The notes beneath the pieces were generated by a model. It saw nothing but the letters and a program-made list of their open reading frames with translations, ran no database searches and had not been told where the DNA came from. From the NCBI RefSeq assembly GCF_014650335.1, contig NZ_BMUT01000001.1, positions 1,045,037 through 1,109,036 of the forward strand: a DNA stretch of 64,000 bases, given 5' to 3'. Below are positions 24,750 through 34,524 of the stretch, in pieces. Position numbers and translations under genes: made by a program. Positions within the stretch are counted from its first letter, which is position 1, and the number at the start of each line of letters is the position of its first letter. The stretch comes from Streptomyces hiroshimensis (GTDB lineage Bacteria; Actinomycetota; Actinomycetes; Streptomycetales; Streptomycetaceae).

Positions 24750-27700
24750 CCGCGCCGCCCGAGCCGCAGCGTGACGACCTGGAACGGCCGCAGCGACAGC
24801 GGGACGGCGTCGCCGTCCGTCGCCGCCGTGGACAGCGGCCGCTCCAGCAGGTCGCACACGGAGGCCGAGGCCAGGGGGAAGCCCGCCTCCAGGCGCGCCC
24901 GCGCCCGGCCGCCCAGCGACTCGTACAGCCGCACGATCACATCACCGCTGCCGTCGTCCGCGAGCTTGACGGCCGTGATGACGACCGCCTCGTCGTCGAC
25001 GTGCACCAGAGGCTGCACGCCCGAGCTTCCCGGCACCCGCCGCTCCGGCAGGTTGATCCGGTAGCCCTCGCGGACGGCGTCGCCGATCGAGGCGCCCGGC
25101 ACCAGCGCGTACCGGAAGCGGTGCACCCCCTGGTCGGTGCGCGGGTCCGGGAAGCGCGGCGCGCGCAGCAGGGAGAGCCGGACCGTCGTGGTCGTGCCCG
25201 TGTCGTCCGGGCGGACGGTGCGCGTCACGTCGTAGCCGTACGTCGAGTCGTTGACCAGCGCCACGCCCCAGCCCGGCTCCTCCACGTGGACGAACCGGTG
25301 CGCGCACGCCTCGAACTTGGCGGCGTCCCAGCTGGTGTTGGTGTGTGTGGACCGGTAGAGGTGCCCGAACTGGGTCTCCGCCGCCGTACGGTCGGCGTGC
25401 ACGTCGAGCGGGAAGGCGGCCTTGAGGAACTTCTCCGTCTCGTGCCAGTCGACCTCCGTGTCGATGTCCAGCCGCCGTTCGCCCGCCGGGAGGGCGATCC
25501 GCTGCTCGACGCGCGAGGAGCCGAAGGTGCGCACCACGCGCACCGTCGTCCCGTCGTCCGCGAGCCCCACCGACTCGGCGTCCGTCAGGTCGGTCACCGT
25601 GTTCCGGTAGAAGTGGTCCACGTCCCAGGCGTCCCACATGTTCGGGAAGTCCTGGTGCAGCTGCAGCAGATTGGCCGCCGCTCCCGGCGCGATCGTCTCC
25701 CGCTCCGCCTCGCGGTCGTAGACCGACACCACGAGCCCGCGCCGGTCGATCTCGGCCCGCAGCCAGGTGTTCTCCAGGACGAAGCCGCCGCCCTCGCGCT
25801 GCCGGACCGCCGGCGGTGCGGGTGCGAAGGAACCGGCGGGTACGGCGGCCTGCGCGGGAACACCGCCCCGCCCGTGCGGCGCCGCATTGAACACCACCGT
25901 CCCGCCGCCCGAGCCGTCGCCCGCGAACGCCGACAGCGCACCCGCGACGATCTCCTCCAGCTCCGCCGCCACCGCCGCGTACGTCTGCGCCGCCTCCCGG
26001 TGCACCCACGCGATCGACGTGCCCGGCAGGATGTCGTGGAACTGGTGCAGCAGCACCGTCTTCCAGATCCGGTCCAGCGCCTCGTACGGATATACGAAGC
26101 CTGTCCGTACGGCCGCTGTCGCCGCCCACAGCTCCGCCTCGTACAGCAACTGCTCGCTGCGCCGGTTGCCCTGCTTGGTCCGGGCCTGGCTGGTCAGCGT
26201 CGCCCGGTGCAGCTCCAGGTACAGCTCGCCCACCCACACCGGCGCCTGGCCGTACTCCGCGTGCGCCTTCTCGAAGAACGCCGACGGCTTCTCGAAGGCC
26301 ACCCGCGCCGAGCCCTCCAGGTCCGCGAGCCGCTTGGCCCGTGCCAGCATCTCGCGCGTCGTGCCGCCGCCCCCGTCGCCCCACCCCGTCGGCGCGAGGG
26401 AGCGGGTCGCCCCGCCCTTCTCCTGGAAGTTGCGGACCGCGTGCGCGACCTCCCGGCCCGAGAGCTGGGCGTTGTAGGTGTCGATCGGCGGGAAGTGAGT
26501 GAAGACCCGGGTGCCGTCCAGGCCCTCCCACCAGAACGTGTGGTGCGGGAACTTGTTCGTCCGGCTCCACGAGATCTTCTGCGTCAGGAACCACTTGGCT
26601 CCCGCCAGCCTCACCAGCTGCGGCAGCGCGGCGGAGTAGCCGAAAGAGTCCGGCAGCCACACCTCCTCCGTCTCGACCCCGAACTCCTCCAGGAAGAAGC
26701 GCTTGCCGTGCACGAACTGCCGGGCCAGCGCCTCCGACCCCGGCATGTTCGTGTCCGACTCCACCCACATGCCGCCCACCGGCACGAACCGGCCGTCCGC
26801 GACGGCCTTCTTCACGCGCGCGTACACCTCCGGCCGGTGCTCCTTGATCCACGCGAACTGCTGCGCCTGCGACATGGCGTAGACGAACTCCGGCTCGTCC
26901 TCCAGCAGCGCCGTCATGTTCGAGGTCGTGCGGGCGACCTTGCGCACCGTCTCCCGCAGCGGCCACAGCCACGCCGAGTCGATGTGCGCGTGGCCCACCG
27001 CGCTGATCCGGTGCGCGGAGGCGTGCGCGGGCGCCGACAGCACCGCCGTGAGCTGCTCGCGCGCCCCGGCCGCCGTACCGCCCACGTCCTGCAGGTCGAC
27101 CGCGTCCAGCGCCCGCTCGACCGCCCGCAGGAGCTCCCAGCGGCGCGGCGACTCCACCGGCAGCTCGGTCATCAGCCCTTCCAGCACCTCCAGGTCCTGG
27201 ACCAGCTCCCACACCGTCCGGTCGAAGACCGCGAGGTCCATGCGCGCGAGCCGGTAGCGCGGCTCGCCGTCCGCGGTCTCCCGGTCGCCCAGCTCGGTCG
27301 GCACGAACGGCTGGTAGTCGAGGATCACGGGGTTGGACGACGCCTCGACGTGCAGCAGCACCTCCTCGCCGCCGGCGGCCCTGTCGGCGATCCGGACCCA
27401 CTGATTACGCGGGTTCAGGCCCTTCACGGGCGAGCCGTCGGGCCGGTAGACGAGCCCCTCGCACTGGAAGCCCGGCATGTTCTCGTCGAACCCCAGGTCG
27501 AGCAGCGCCTCGACCGTCCGGCCCGCCCACTGCTGCGGCACGCTCCCCGCGACGGTGAACCAGCTCGTGCCCCAGGGCGGCCCCCATGCCGCGCCCGCCT
27601 CGATCGGCACGCCCCCGGCGGCGATCCCCTCGGCCACCGGGACGGGCTCGCCGGGCGCGTTCCAGACGGTGACGGACAGCGGCACCGACTCGGGGTACAC

Positions 27701-27769
27701 GGCAGGCCGGATGCGCTCGTCCAGCACGCGCTTCAGCCGGGCTTCGGTGATGGTGCGGTCGTTGTGCAT
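24746..27769 (-). CDS. GH38 alpha-mannosidase
   Basis: 1007 aa, no signal peptide, so cytoplasmic. The N-terminal domain is followed by the GH38 catalytic barrel with the zinc-binding HAHIDSAWLWP (His260, His262, Asp264), the nucleophile Asp374 in WLPDSFGYS and a further His in VLLHQFHDILPGTS. The long C-terminal beta domains match the family (about 1000 aa). Such enzymes trim alpha-linked mannose from imported high-mannose glycans. It is convergent and overlaps the esterase stop by 4 bases. With the GH85, GH5 and ABC genes upstream on the same strand it forms the intracellular step of an N-glycan pathway. Confidence 0.93.
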   Translation of the reverse strand: MHNDRTITEARLKRVLDERIRPAVYPESVPLSVTVWNAPGEPVPVAEGIAAGGVPIEAGAAWGPPWGTSWFTVAGSVPQQWAGRTVEALLDLGFDENMPGFQCEGLVYRPDGSPVKGLNPRNQWVRIADRAAGGEEVLLHVEASSNPVILDYQPFVPTELGDRETADGEPRYRLARMDLAVFDRTVWELVQDLEVLEGLMTELPVESPRRWELLRAVERALDAVDLQDVGGTAAGAREQLTAVLSAPAHASAHRISAVGHAHIDSAWLWPLRETVRKVARTTSNMTALLEDEPEFVYAMSQAQQFAWIKEHRPEVYARVKKAVADGRFVPVGGMWVESDTNMPGSEALARQFVHGKRFFLEEFGVETEEVWLPDSFGYSAALPQLVRLAGAKWFLTQKISWSRTNKFPHHTFWWEGLDGTRVFTHFPPIDTYNAQLSGREVAHAVRNFQEKGGATRSLAPTGWGDGGGGTTREMLARAKRLADLEGSARVAFEKPSAFFEKAHAEYGQAPVWVGELYLELHRATLTSQARTKQGNRRSEQLLYEAELWAATAAVRTGFVYPYEALDRIWKTVLLHQFHDILPGTSIAWVHREAAQTYAAVAAELEEIVAGALSAFAGDGSGGGTVVFNAAPHGRGGVPAQAAVPAGSFAPAPPAVRQREGGGFVLENTWLRAEIDRRGLVVSVYDREAERETIAPGAAANLLQLHQDFPNMWDAWDVDHFYRNTVTDLTDAESVGLADDGTTVRVVRTFGSSRVEQRIALPAGERRLDIDTEVDWHETEKFLKAAFPLDVHADRTAAETQFGHLYRSTHTNTSWDAAKFEACAHRFVHVEEPGWGVALVNDSTYGYDVTRTVRPDDTGTTTTVRLSLLRAPRFPDPRTDQGVHRFRYALVPGASIGDAVREGYRINLPERRVPGSSGVQPLVHVDDEAVVITAVKLADDGSGDVIVRLYESLGGRARARLEAGFPLASASVCDLLERPLSTAATDGDAVPLSLRPFQVVTLRLGRRG

Positions 27770-27795
27770 CAGGTCGGTTCCTTAGGTCGGTTTCC

Positions 27796-29871
27796 TTACC
27801 AGCGAAAGGTGACGGGAGCGGGGGCGGAGACGGCGTACAGCTCGTCCACGGCGCGCACCTCGATGCGGGTGGCCGCCTCGCCGTCCGTACGACGCAGCGC
27901 CGGGACGTAGTAGGCATGCCCGCAGGTGCCACCGAGGAAGCGGAAGCGCCCGCCGGGCAGGGCCTGGCGCACCTCGTACTGGCGTACGGGGCCGGTGCGG
28001 TGACCGCTCCGGGCGGGGGCTCCCCACGCCAGGCGCAGCTCGGCCGTGCCGCCGGCCCCCACCCGTGCCGCGGTGATCGCCGGGTTCGCAGGCCGGGCGG
28101 GGGCCGCCGGGGCGGCGTCGCGCACGGCCAGCCGGCCCAGGCGCCAGCGCACCGCACCGCCGTCCGCGGCGGTGAGCCGGATCCCGAGTGAGCGGATCGT
28201 CCGCCCCGTGCGGCCGCGCAGCCTCGCCCCGGCCCGCACGGTGACCGTGGTCCAGCCCCGGCCGCCCGCGCGGAGCGTGCCGGCCGGCAGGAAGGCGTAC
28301 GGCTCCTCGTCCACGGCGACCGCCAGTTCGACGCGGACCGCCGCCGAACCGGGGTCCGTGCGCTGGGCCAGCTCGACGACCGTGGAGTCCGCGAACGGCA
28401 GCCGTGCCGCGTACAGCTCGACCGTCGCCGGGCCGGTGAGCCCGCCGTCGACGAGCAGGCTGCTGCCGCCCCGCCAGGCGTCGGCGAAGTCGAAGCCGAC
28501 GGCGGGCCGCGGGCCCGCCGTGCGGACCGTCCAGCGCCGGCCGGGCAGCCGGTCCTGCAGCCCCAGATGGTTCCACGCGGCGTCGCCCGTCCGCCGGCCC
28601 TTCTCGTACCAGCCCAGGCCGTGGCCGGTGTTGAAGGTCGTCGCGAACGGGAGCGCGGTGAGCGTGGACCGGTCCGCGACGGACGCCGCCGGCGGCCGCC
28701 ACGGGCCCGCCTCCGGCGCGGTGGGGTCGAGGGCCTGCCCGGACCAGAAGCGGTCGTCGCGCGCGTGGAAGGCGCCCGGGCCGCGCCCTGCGGCGGGCAG
28801 GCTCTTCCACGTCCACTCGGGGCGGTAGAAGCCGTACGAGGTGACGTGCGGGCCCGCCGCCGGGACGACCGCGTCCCAGTCCACCGGCGTGTCCCAGCCC
28901 CGGGCCTCCACGTCGATCCCGGCCCACAGGTCGTACGGGCTGCGCCCCAGCCGGCGCGCGAGGCCGGCGGACGAGACGAGCCCGGAACGGTCCCAGTTGA
29001 AGTTCAGGAACATCGTCCCGGCCGCCTGGAAGAAGGGGGCGTTGTGCTCGTTGAGCCGGTTCTGCCAGTCGATGCCGCCGGAGACGGCCATCGCGTCGTA
29101 CCAGGTCACCCGCAGGCCCTCGCCGTGCGTCTGCAGGTACGCGATGAAGTCGCGCATGTCCGCGCCGAGCCGCGCGTCGCCCCCGCCGGTCTCGGCGTTG
29201 ACGAACCAGCCGTCGAACCCGTACGTCCGGGCCACCCGGATCAGCCGGTCGGCCAGCGGGAAGCCGCCGTCCGGTCCGCGCCGCACCAGGTCCCGCGTCC
29301 AGCGGAGTTGTCCGCCGTAGGCCGCCGGCGGCAGGAACACCGTGCCGAGGACGGGCACGCCGTTGCGGTGGGCGGCGTCCACGACCGGCGCGTTGGGCGC
29401 CAGGATCAGGCCCTCGCCCGAGGAGCCGCCCCAGAAGACCAGCTCGTCGAGGTAAGCCCAGTTGGTCGGCGCGTAGCAGTCGGAGGTCGGCGCGCCCTGC
29501 GAGGGGTTCCCGGAGGTGGTGGCGAAGGCCGCGAGCGCACAGACGCGGGCCTGGCCGGTGCGGGCGGTGCCGTTGGGCGGCGGGGGAGCGAAACGGGCGG
29601 CGAGGGGTACGGTCGCCCGGTTGAACGGCAGGTCGGGATCCTTCCCCGGCTCCCAGGAGGCGAGACTCCGCCAGACCACCCCGGGCTCCGGCGTACCGGA
29701 CGGCAGGCTGTCGGGGAACCAGTAGGAGGCGTAGGGCTGGAGGGCAGGGGCGGGGGCAGGGGCGGCCATCGCTCGCCCGCCGGACAGGGCGACGGCTGCG
29801 AGGCCGCCGGCGCCGGCGGCGAGGGCTCTTCGGCGTGTTACGCCGGTGGGGCGTACGGGGCGGTCGTTCAC
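27796..29871 (-). CDS. Secreted GH85 endo-beta-N-acetylglucosaminidase
   Basis: 691 aa. The N-terminus has a twin-arginine-like TRRRALAAGAGG followed by a hydrophobic stretch and AMA, so export by Tat is likely. The GH85 catalytic domain (about residues 45-400) has TNWAYLDELVFWGG, the Asn225/Glu227 pair in WFVNAETGGG used in substrate-assisted catalysis, VTWYDAM and NFNWD. Beta-sandwich and fibronectin-like regions follow. GH85 enzymes cut between the two core GlcNAc residues of N-glycans, releasing the glycan. GTG at 29871 is preceded by AAGGAG. This should be the extracellular first step of the locus. Confidence 0.9.
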   Translation of the reverse strand: MNDRPVRPTGVTRRRALAAGAGGLAAVALSGGRAMAAPAPAPALQPYASYWFPDSLPSGTPEPGVVWRSLASWEPGKDPDLPFNRATVPLAARFAPPPPNGTARTGQARVCALAAFATTSGNPSQGAPTSDCYAPTNWAYLDELVFWGGSSGEGLILAPNAPVVDAAHRNGVPVLGTVFLPPAAYGGQLRWTRDLVRRGPDGGFPLADRLIRVARTYGFDGWFVNAETGGGDARLGADMRDFIAYLQTHGEGLRVTWYDAMAVSGGIDWQNRLNEHNAPFFQAAGTMFLNFNWDRSGLVSSAGLARRLGRSPYDLWAGIDVEARGWDTPVDWDAVVPAAGPHVTSYGFYRPEWTWKSLPAAGRGPGAFHARDDRFWSGQALDPTAPEAGPWRPPAASVADRSTLTALPFATTFNTGHGLGWYEKGRRTGDAAWNHLGLQDRLPGRRWTVRTAGPRPAVGFDFADAWRGGSSLLVDGGLTGPATVELYAARLPFADSTVVELAQRTDPGSAAVRVELAVAVDEEPYAFLPAGTLRAGGRGWTTVTVRAGARLRGRTGRTIRSLGIRLTAADGGAVRWRLGRLAVRDAAPAAPARPANPAITAARVGAGGTAELRLAWGAPARSGHRTGPVRQYEVRQALPGGRFRFLGGTCGHAYYVPALRRTDGEAATRIEVRAVDELYAVSAPAPVTFRW

Positions 29872-29892
29872 GGTGGCTCCTTCGCTCTTCAA

Positions 29893-29934
29893 GCCGTCCG
29901 GCGTCTGAGGACCGGGGTCCGGGGCGGAGCCCCG
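29893..29934. repeat. Dispersed intergenic element, copy 1
   Basis: From GCCGTCCGGCGTCTGAGGAC onward this shares about 30 bases with 41091-41146, ending in a GGGG...CCCC hairpin (GGGGCGGAGCCCC). It lies between the GH5 stop and the GH85 start. It probably forms a terminator-like hairpin spread by copying. Confidence 0.65.
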
Positions 29935-29961
29935 GTTGCGGGGCGGGAACGGCGGCACCGC

Positions 29962-31248
29962 CTAGGCCGCCTCGTCGACGGCGACGACCTCGGTGATGCC
30001 CCGCGCCGCCAGATGCGCAGCATCACCCGCCCGCTGGGCCAGCACCACGGCCGGCCGCCCCCCGCCGGAGGCCCCCCGCATCCAGGCCTCGAAGAACGCC
30101 CCGCCCGGCGCGCACACCGCCCGCCCCGGCGCGTCCTCGACGTCGCCCGCGTCCAGGACCAGGGCGGTCCGCCGGGGCGCGGGCGGCTCGGGCAGCGCGG
30201 CGGACCCGGGCAGCGCGGTGGACCCGGACGGTCCGGACGCCCCGGCGCTGCGGTGCTCCCGGGCGAGGCGTGCGAACACCTCCCCGGCGGGCTTGACCTC
30301 GCGGTCGTTGGTGAGCAGCCCCAGCCCGTACTCCAGCTCGGGGAAGTCCGCGAGCGCCCGGTCGACGTCGTGGGAGCACCACCACGTCACCCCCCACACG
30401 CCGGGGCAGTCCAGGACGTGGCGGACGGTCGCCTCGGTGAAGGCCGCGGCGCGGCCGGGCGGAACGTGCGGGGCGGGCGCCCCCACCTCCTGCAGCCAGA
30501 CGGGGCGCGCCGCGTCCTCCGCCCACGCCTTCGAGAGCTCGACGAGGTAGGCCGCGTGGCGCTCGGCGATGTCACCGGCCCCGTACCGCTGCGCGGTGCC
30601 GTTGAACACCCAGGAGTGCACGGCGGTCATGGCCCCGAGCCGTGCCGAGTGCGCCGGGGTGAAGGGGTGCGTGCCGTCGTGGAAGGCGGCGTCGTACGAG
30701 GCGTGCAGGTGCGCCTTGCCGGGGGCTCCCTCCTCGCACGCGGCGAGCATGCGGCGCAGCCAGCTGCCGGCTTCGCCGGGCCGGATCCGGTCGGGGTCGG
30801 GGTGGGGCGGTCCGGAGAACTGGTTGACCTCGTTGCCGACGGTCATGCCGAGGAAGTGGGGCCGGTCGGCGAGCGCGGTGGCCAGTTCGGTGAGGAGGCG
30901 GGCCTGGGCGTCGACGACGCCGGGGTCGGTGAAGAGGTTGCGGCGGTGCCAGGTCGTGGTCCAGGACGGGACGAAGTCGAAGCTGGACAGGTGCCCCTGG
31001 AGGCCGTCGACGTTGACGTCGAGCCCGCGTTCCCCGGCCGCGTCCACCAGCTGGACGAGCTGCTCGACGGCGCGCGGCCGGATGAGGGTGCGATTGGGCT
31101 GGAAGAGGGGCCAGAGGGGGAAGACGCGGATGTGGTCGAGGCCGAGGGCGGCCACGGAGTCCAGGTCGGCGCGGACGTCGTCCAGGTCGAAGTCGAGCCA
31201 GTGGTGGAACCAGCCGCGGGACGGGGTGTAGTTGACGCCGAAGCGCAT
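29962..31248 (-). CDS. GH5-family glycosidase, beta-mannosidase-like
   Basis: 428 aa, no signal peptide. The TIM-barrel sequence starts MRFGVNYTPSRGWFHHWLDF. It has the clan GH-A catalytic pair: acid/base Glu140 in TVGNEVNQF and nucleophile Glu254 in WLQEVGAP. The opening resembles GH5 subfamily 18 enzymes, which split the Man-beta-1,4-GlcNAc core left after alpha-mannosidase action. That fits the cytoplasmic GH38 and secreted GH85 next to it. The C-terminal 90 residues look like a separate small alpha/beta domain (TALVLDAGD...GITEVVAVDEAA). Subfamily placement is from memory of the sequence and is moderately sure. No strong ribosome site is seen. Confidence 0.8.
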   Translation of the reverse strand: MRFGVNYTPSRGWFHHWLDFDLDDVRADLDSVAALGLDHIRVFPLWPLFQPNRTLIRPRAVEQLVQLVDAAGERGLDVNVDGLQGHLSSFDFVPSWTTTWHRRNLFTDPGVVDAQARLLTELATALADRPHFLGMTVGNEVNQFSGPPHPDPDRIRPGEAGSWLRRMLAACEEGAPGKAHLHASYDAAFHDGTHPFTPAHSARLGAMTAVHSWVFNGTAQRYGAGDIAERHAAYLVELSKAWAEDAARPVWLQEVGAPAPHVPPGRAAAFTEATVRHVLDCPGVWGVTWWCSHDVDRALADFPELEYGLGLLTNDREVKPAGEVFARLAREHRSAGASGPSGSTALPGSAALPEPPAPRRTALVLDAGDVEDAPGRAVCAPGGAFFEAWMRGASGGGRPAVVLAQRAGDAAHLAARGITEVVAVDEAA

Positions 31249-31331
31249 GGGGCGCGGGTGTCCCTTCTGTGGGTGCCCCTTCGGGCTGTGGGTGCCCCTT
31301 CGGGCGGTGGCGGCAGCAGGGAAGGCGGGGG

Positions 31332-32162
31332 TCAGCCTTTGACGGCGCCCTCCCCGACGCCGCGGAAGAAGTACCGCTGGAGGCAGACGAACATCACGAC
31401 GAGCGGGGCGACGGCGATGACGGTGCCGGCGGCGACGAGCCGCGGGTCCTGCTGGAAGGTGCCGTGCAGGTAGTTCAGGCCGACGGTCAGGGTGAAGCGG
31501 TCGGGGTCGGACAGGACGATCAGCGGCCACAGGAAGTCGTCCCACGCCCCCATGAACGAGAAGATCGCGACGACGGCGAGCGTCCCCTTCACCGACGGCA
31601 GTGCGACGCGGACGAAGCGCTGCCACGCGTTCGCCCCGTCGATGACCGCCGCTTCCTCGGTCTCGTAGGGCAGGGCGGCGAAGGCGTTGCGCATCAGCAG
31701 CACGTTGAGCGCACCGACCGCCCCGGGCAGGACGACGGCGACGAGCGTGTTGTTGAGCTCCAGGTCGCGCATCATCGTGAACTGGGCGACGACGATGGAC
31801 TCCAGGGGCACCAGCACGGCCGCGACGAAGGCCAGCCCCGCCGCCCGGCGGCCGCGGAACCGCAGCCGGGCCAGGGCGTAGCCCGCCATGGAGGCGCCCG
31901 CGAGGTTGGTGAGCACGTTCGCGGCGGCGACCTTGAGGGAGTTCAGGGCGTAGTCCCAGACGGGGACGATCTTCGCGACCTCGGCGTAGTTGTGCCCGGT
32001 CGGGTGAGCGGGCAGGAAGCGCGGCGGGGAGGTGTAGATGTCCTCGGTGGTGCTCTTGAGGGAGGTCGACAGCTGCCAGAGGAACGGGCCGACGGTCAGG
32101 GCCAGGACGGCGAGGAGAAGCACGTAGCGCACGGCCTTCTCCCAGGGGGTGATCCGGCTCAT
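31332..32162 (-). CDS. Sugar ABC transporter permease (MalG type)
   Basis: 276 aa, six predicted helices, with the conserved cytoplasmic EAA loop (EEAAVIDGANAWQRFVRVALPSVKG). It belongs to the carbohydrate uptake (CUT1) permease group. ATG at 32162 overlaps the stop of the partner permease by 4 bases (ATGA). No ATPase gene is in the locus; in streptomycetes such importers commonly share the ATPase MsiK encoded elsewhere. Confidence 0.92.
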   Translation of the reverse strand: MSRITPWEKAVRYVLLLAVLALTVGPFLWQLSTSLKSTTEDIYTSPPRFLPAHPTGHNYAEVAKIVPVWDYALNSLKVAAANVLTNLAGASMAGYALARLRFRGRRAAGLAFVAAVLVPLESIVVAQFTMMRDLELNNTLVAVVLPGAVGALNVLLMRNAFAALPYETEEAAVIDGANAWQRFVRVALPSVKGTLAVVAIFSFMGAWDDFLWPLIVLSDPDRFTLTVGLNYLHGTFQQDPRLVAAGTVIAVAPLVVMFVCLQRYFFRGVGEGAVKG

Positions 32163-33040
32163 CCCTGTCCGTTCCTCCGGCCGGCGCGCAGCACCAGCAG
32201 CATCAGCAGCAGGGCGACGGCGAAGACGATCAGGGAGATCGCGGAGGAGTAGCCGACGCGGCCGCCCAGCCCCGTGCCGGTCCGCTGGAGGAGCATGACC
32301 AAAGTGGTGTCCTGGCCGGCCGGCCCGCCGGTGGGCCCTGCCAGCAGGTAGACCTCGGAGAAGACCTTGAACGCGGCGACCGACGACAGGGCGCCGACCA
32401 GCACCATCGTGGAGCGCACGGCCGGCACGGTGACGGCGGTGAAGCGGCGCAGTGCGCCGGCGCCGTCGACGGCGGCCGCCTCGTGCAGCTCGCGCGGCAC
32501 GTTCGCCAGCGCCGCCAGGTAGATGATCATGTAGTAGCCGAGGCCCTTCCAGACCGTCAGGGCCATCGCGCTGAACAGCAGCAGCCACTCGTCGCCGAGG
32601 AAGGAGACCGGTCCGGCCCCGAGGAAGCGCAGGACGGCGTTGACCAGGCCGCGGTCGTCGAGCATCCACTCCCAGATCAGGGCCACCACGACGACCGAGG
32701 CCACGACGGGGGTGTAGAAGGCGGACCGGAAGAACGTGACGCCCGGGATCCGCTTCTGCACCAGGAGCGCGAGCAGCAGCGGCAGCAGCACGGTGAAGGG
32801 CACGACGAGGACGACGTAGAGGCCGCTGTTGCGCAGGGCCACCCAGAACTGCTCGTCCTCCAGCAGCTCCCGGAAGTTGCGCAGCCCCACCCAGCTGCCG
32901 GGCGTGAGCGTGCGGGCGTCGGTGAACGCCTTGTGGAACGTGGTGAGGAAGGGATAGAGGTTGAAGGCGGCGACGGTCCCGAGGCCGGGCAGGAGGAAGA
33001 GCCAGGGGGAGACGGCCCGGTGCATACGAACACGCTTCAC
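32159..33040 (-). CDS. Sugar ABC transporter permease (MalF type)
   Basis: 293 aa, six helices, EAA loop HEAAAVDGAGALRRFTAVTVP. Start is GTG 33040; an in-frame ATG at 33025 is an alternative. It lies 5 bases after the binding-protein gene and overlaps the second permease, so the three are one operon with the glycosidases likely read through after them (84-base and shorter gaps). Confidence 0.92.
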   Translation of the reverse strand: MKRVRMHRAVSPWLFLLPGLGTVAAFNLYPFLTTFHKAFTDARTLTPGSWVGLRNFRELLEDEQFWVALRNSGLYVVLVVPFTVLLPLLLALLVQKRIPGVTFFRSAFYTPVVASVVVVALIWEWMLDDRGLVNAVLRFLGAGPVSFLGDEWLLLFSAMALTVWKGLGYYMIIYLAALANVPRELHEAAAVDGAGALRRFTAVTVPAVRSTMVLVGALSSVAAFKVFSEVYLLAGPTGGPAGQDTTLVMLLQRTGTGLGGRVGYSSAISLIVFAVALLLMLLVLRAGRRNGQG

Positions 33041-33045
33041 GCCCG

Positions 33046-34365
33046 TCAGCCCTGCTTGAGGAGCTTGTTGCTCTGCGCGACGGCGTCGTCCAGAGCCTGC
33101 CGGGGTGATTTCTTTCCCTGAAGGGCTTTGGCGACCTCGTTCTTGAGGACGGTCTTCATCTCCTCGCTGAGCACGACCGGCGTGTAATTGACCGCCCCCT
33201 TCAGCATTTTCGCGGAGGCCACCCGCACCCTGCCCTCGTCGCTGCCGTCGTCCTTCGTCCAGTACGGGTCGTCCAGCGAGCCCTTGGTGCTGGGGAAGAC
33301 GGCGACCTTGTGGGCGAAGGCCTCCTGGTTCTTCCGGTCGGTCACGAAGTGCGCGAAGGCGACGGCCGCGGCCTTGTGCTTGCTGCGGCCGCTGATGCCG
33401 AGGCCCATCACGTACATATTGGGCTTGCCGGTGTTGTTGGGCGCGTCGGTGATGCCGAGGTTCCGGTAGAGGCCGGGTGCGCTCTTCTTGAAGTTCTCCA
33501 GGTCGTGGGCGCTGCCCGGATTCATGGCGACCTTCTGCTCCAGGAACTTCTGACCCGTCTTGTCCGGCGTATTCGTCAGGGCCTGCGGGTCGAGGCCGCC
33601 GCGCTCGTAGAGCTTCTTGTACGCGGTGAGCAGTTCCACGCCCTTGGGATCGTTGTAGGTGAACCGGGTGGCGTCGTCGTTCATGAGCTTCACGCCGTAG
33701 CGGCCGAAGTCCTCGATCGCGGGTGTGCCTCCGAGCGTCGCGGTCTTCCCGCCGGAGCGCTCCGCGATGGTCTGCGCCGCCGTGAACAGCTCGTCATAGG
33801 TCTTCGGGGGCTTCTCGGGGTCGAGACCGGACTGCCGGAAAAGGGCCTTGTTGTAGAACAGCGGGCCGGTGTTGAGGTACCAGGGGAAGGAGTACGAGCC
33901 GTCCAGCCCCGGAAGCACATTGCCCTGCCACGCCTCCGGGGTGTACTCGGCCTTGAATCTCGCGGCCGCCGGCTCCTTGTCGAGGTTCATCAGCAGGCCT
34001 GCCTTGGCCAGCGGATACGACAGGTCGGGGGAGACGTTGACGACGTCCGGCAGGGTCCCGGCGGCGGCGTCCGCGCCGAGCTTGTCCGCGTAGTTGTCGG
34101 CCGGCTGGTCCAGCCATTTGACCCGGACGCCCGGATTCGCCTTCTCGAATTCCGCCACCAGGCCGGTGAAGTAGTCCTTGAAATTGCTGCGCAGATTCCA
34201 GGTCTGAAAGGAGATGTCGCCCTCGGGCTTCCCGTCCGCACCGCCGCCCTTCCCGGAGCCGGAGCCGGAGCCTGAGCCGGATCCGCCCGAGCCGCAGGCG
34301 GTCAGCGTGAGGGCGGACACGAGCAGGGGAACGGTCGCGGCGAGGGCTCCACGGCGTATCGGCAT
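33046..34365 (-). CDS. Sugar ABC transporter binding lipoprotein
   Basis: 439-aa extracellular solute-binding protein of the carbohydrate (SBP_bac_1) family. Signal peptide with lipobox LTAC (Cys24), then a Gly-Ser linker and the two-lobed binding domain (FQTWNLRSNFKDYFTGLVAEFEKANPG..., PWYLNTGPLFYNKALF). It should capture the glycan released by the GH85 enzyme and deliver it to the two permeases. ATG at 34365 has AAGGAG 10 bases upstream. It is divergent from the LacI regulator, with an operator-like palindrome at 34439-34465 between them. Confidence 0.93.
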   Translation of the reverse strand: MPIRRGALAATVPLLVSALTLTACGSGGSGSGSGSGSGKGGGADGKPEGDISFQTWNLRSNFKDYFTGLVAEFEKANPGVRVKWLDQPADNYADKLGADAAAGTLPDVVNVSPDLSYPLAKAGLLMNLDKEPAAARFKAEYTPEAWQGNVLPGLDGSYSFPWYLNTGPLFYNKALFRQSGLDPEKPPKTYDELFTAAQTIAERSGGKTATLGGTPAIEDFGRYGVKLMNDDATRFTYNDPKGVELLTAYKKLYERGGLDPQALTNTPDKTGQKFLEQKVAMNPGSAHDLENFKKSAPGLYRNLGITDAPNNTGKPNMYVMGLGISGRSKHKAAAVAFAHFVTDRKNQEAFAHKVAVFPSTKGSLDDPYWTKDDGSDEGRVRVASAKMLKGAVNYTPVVLSEEMKTVLKNEVAKALQGKKSPRQALDDAVAQSNKLLKQG

Positions 34366-34438
34366 GGCCGGCGAACTCCTTCGGTCGGCAGGGAAGGTGA
34401 CGGGAGTTGCGGTCCAAAAGGTGCACCGGGAAGGGGAG

Positions 34439-34465
34439 TTAGTCAATACTGTCGTCAACGACTAA
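34439..34465. promoter_or_regulatory. LacI-type operator candidate
   Basis: Outer arms TTAGTC and GACTAA with a second inverted repeat GTCGT-CA-ACGAC (34451-34462) inside. It is in the 159-base divergent region between the binding-protein operon and lacI. On the minus strand TTGACG lies within it and could be a -35 box for the binding-protein promoter, so a bound repressor would block transcription. Confidence 0.55.
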
Positions 34466-34524
34466 TGCGCTTTAGCGTGTTACCGCTCGTGCGCTGCCGA
34501 CGTCGGTGGAGGGGAGGACGCGCC

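Noticed and set aside
23870..27910. Plus-strand open frame of over 1300 codons across the esterase and mannosidase
   Set aside because: Arg/Pro/Ala-rich shadow of the esterase (frame +1) and of the GH38 gene on the other strand; no motifs or ribosome site.
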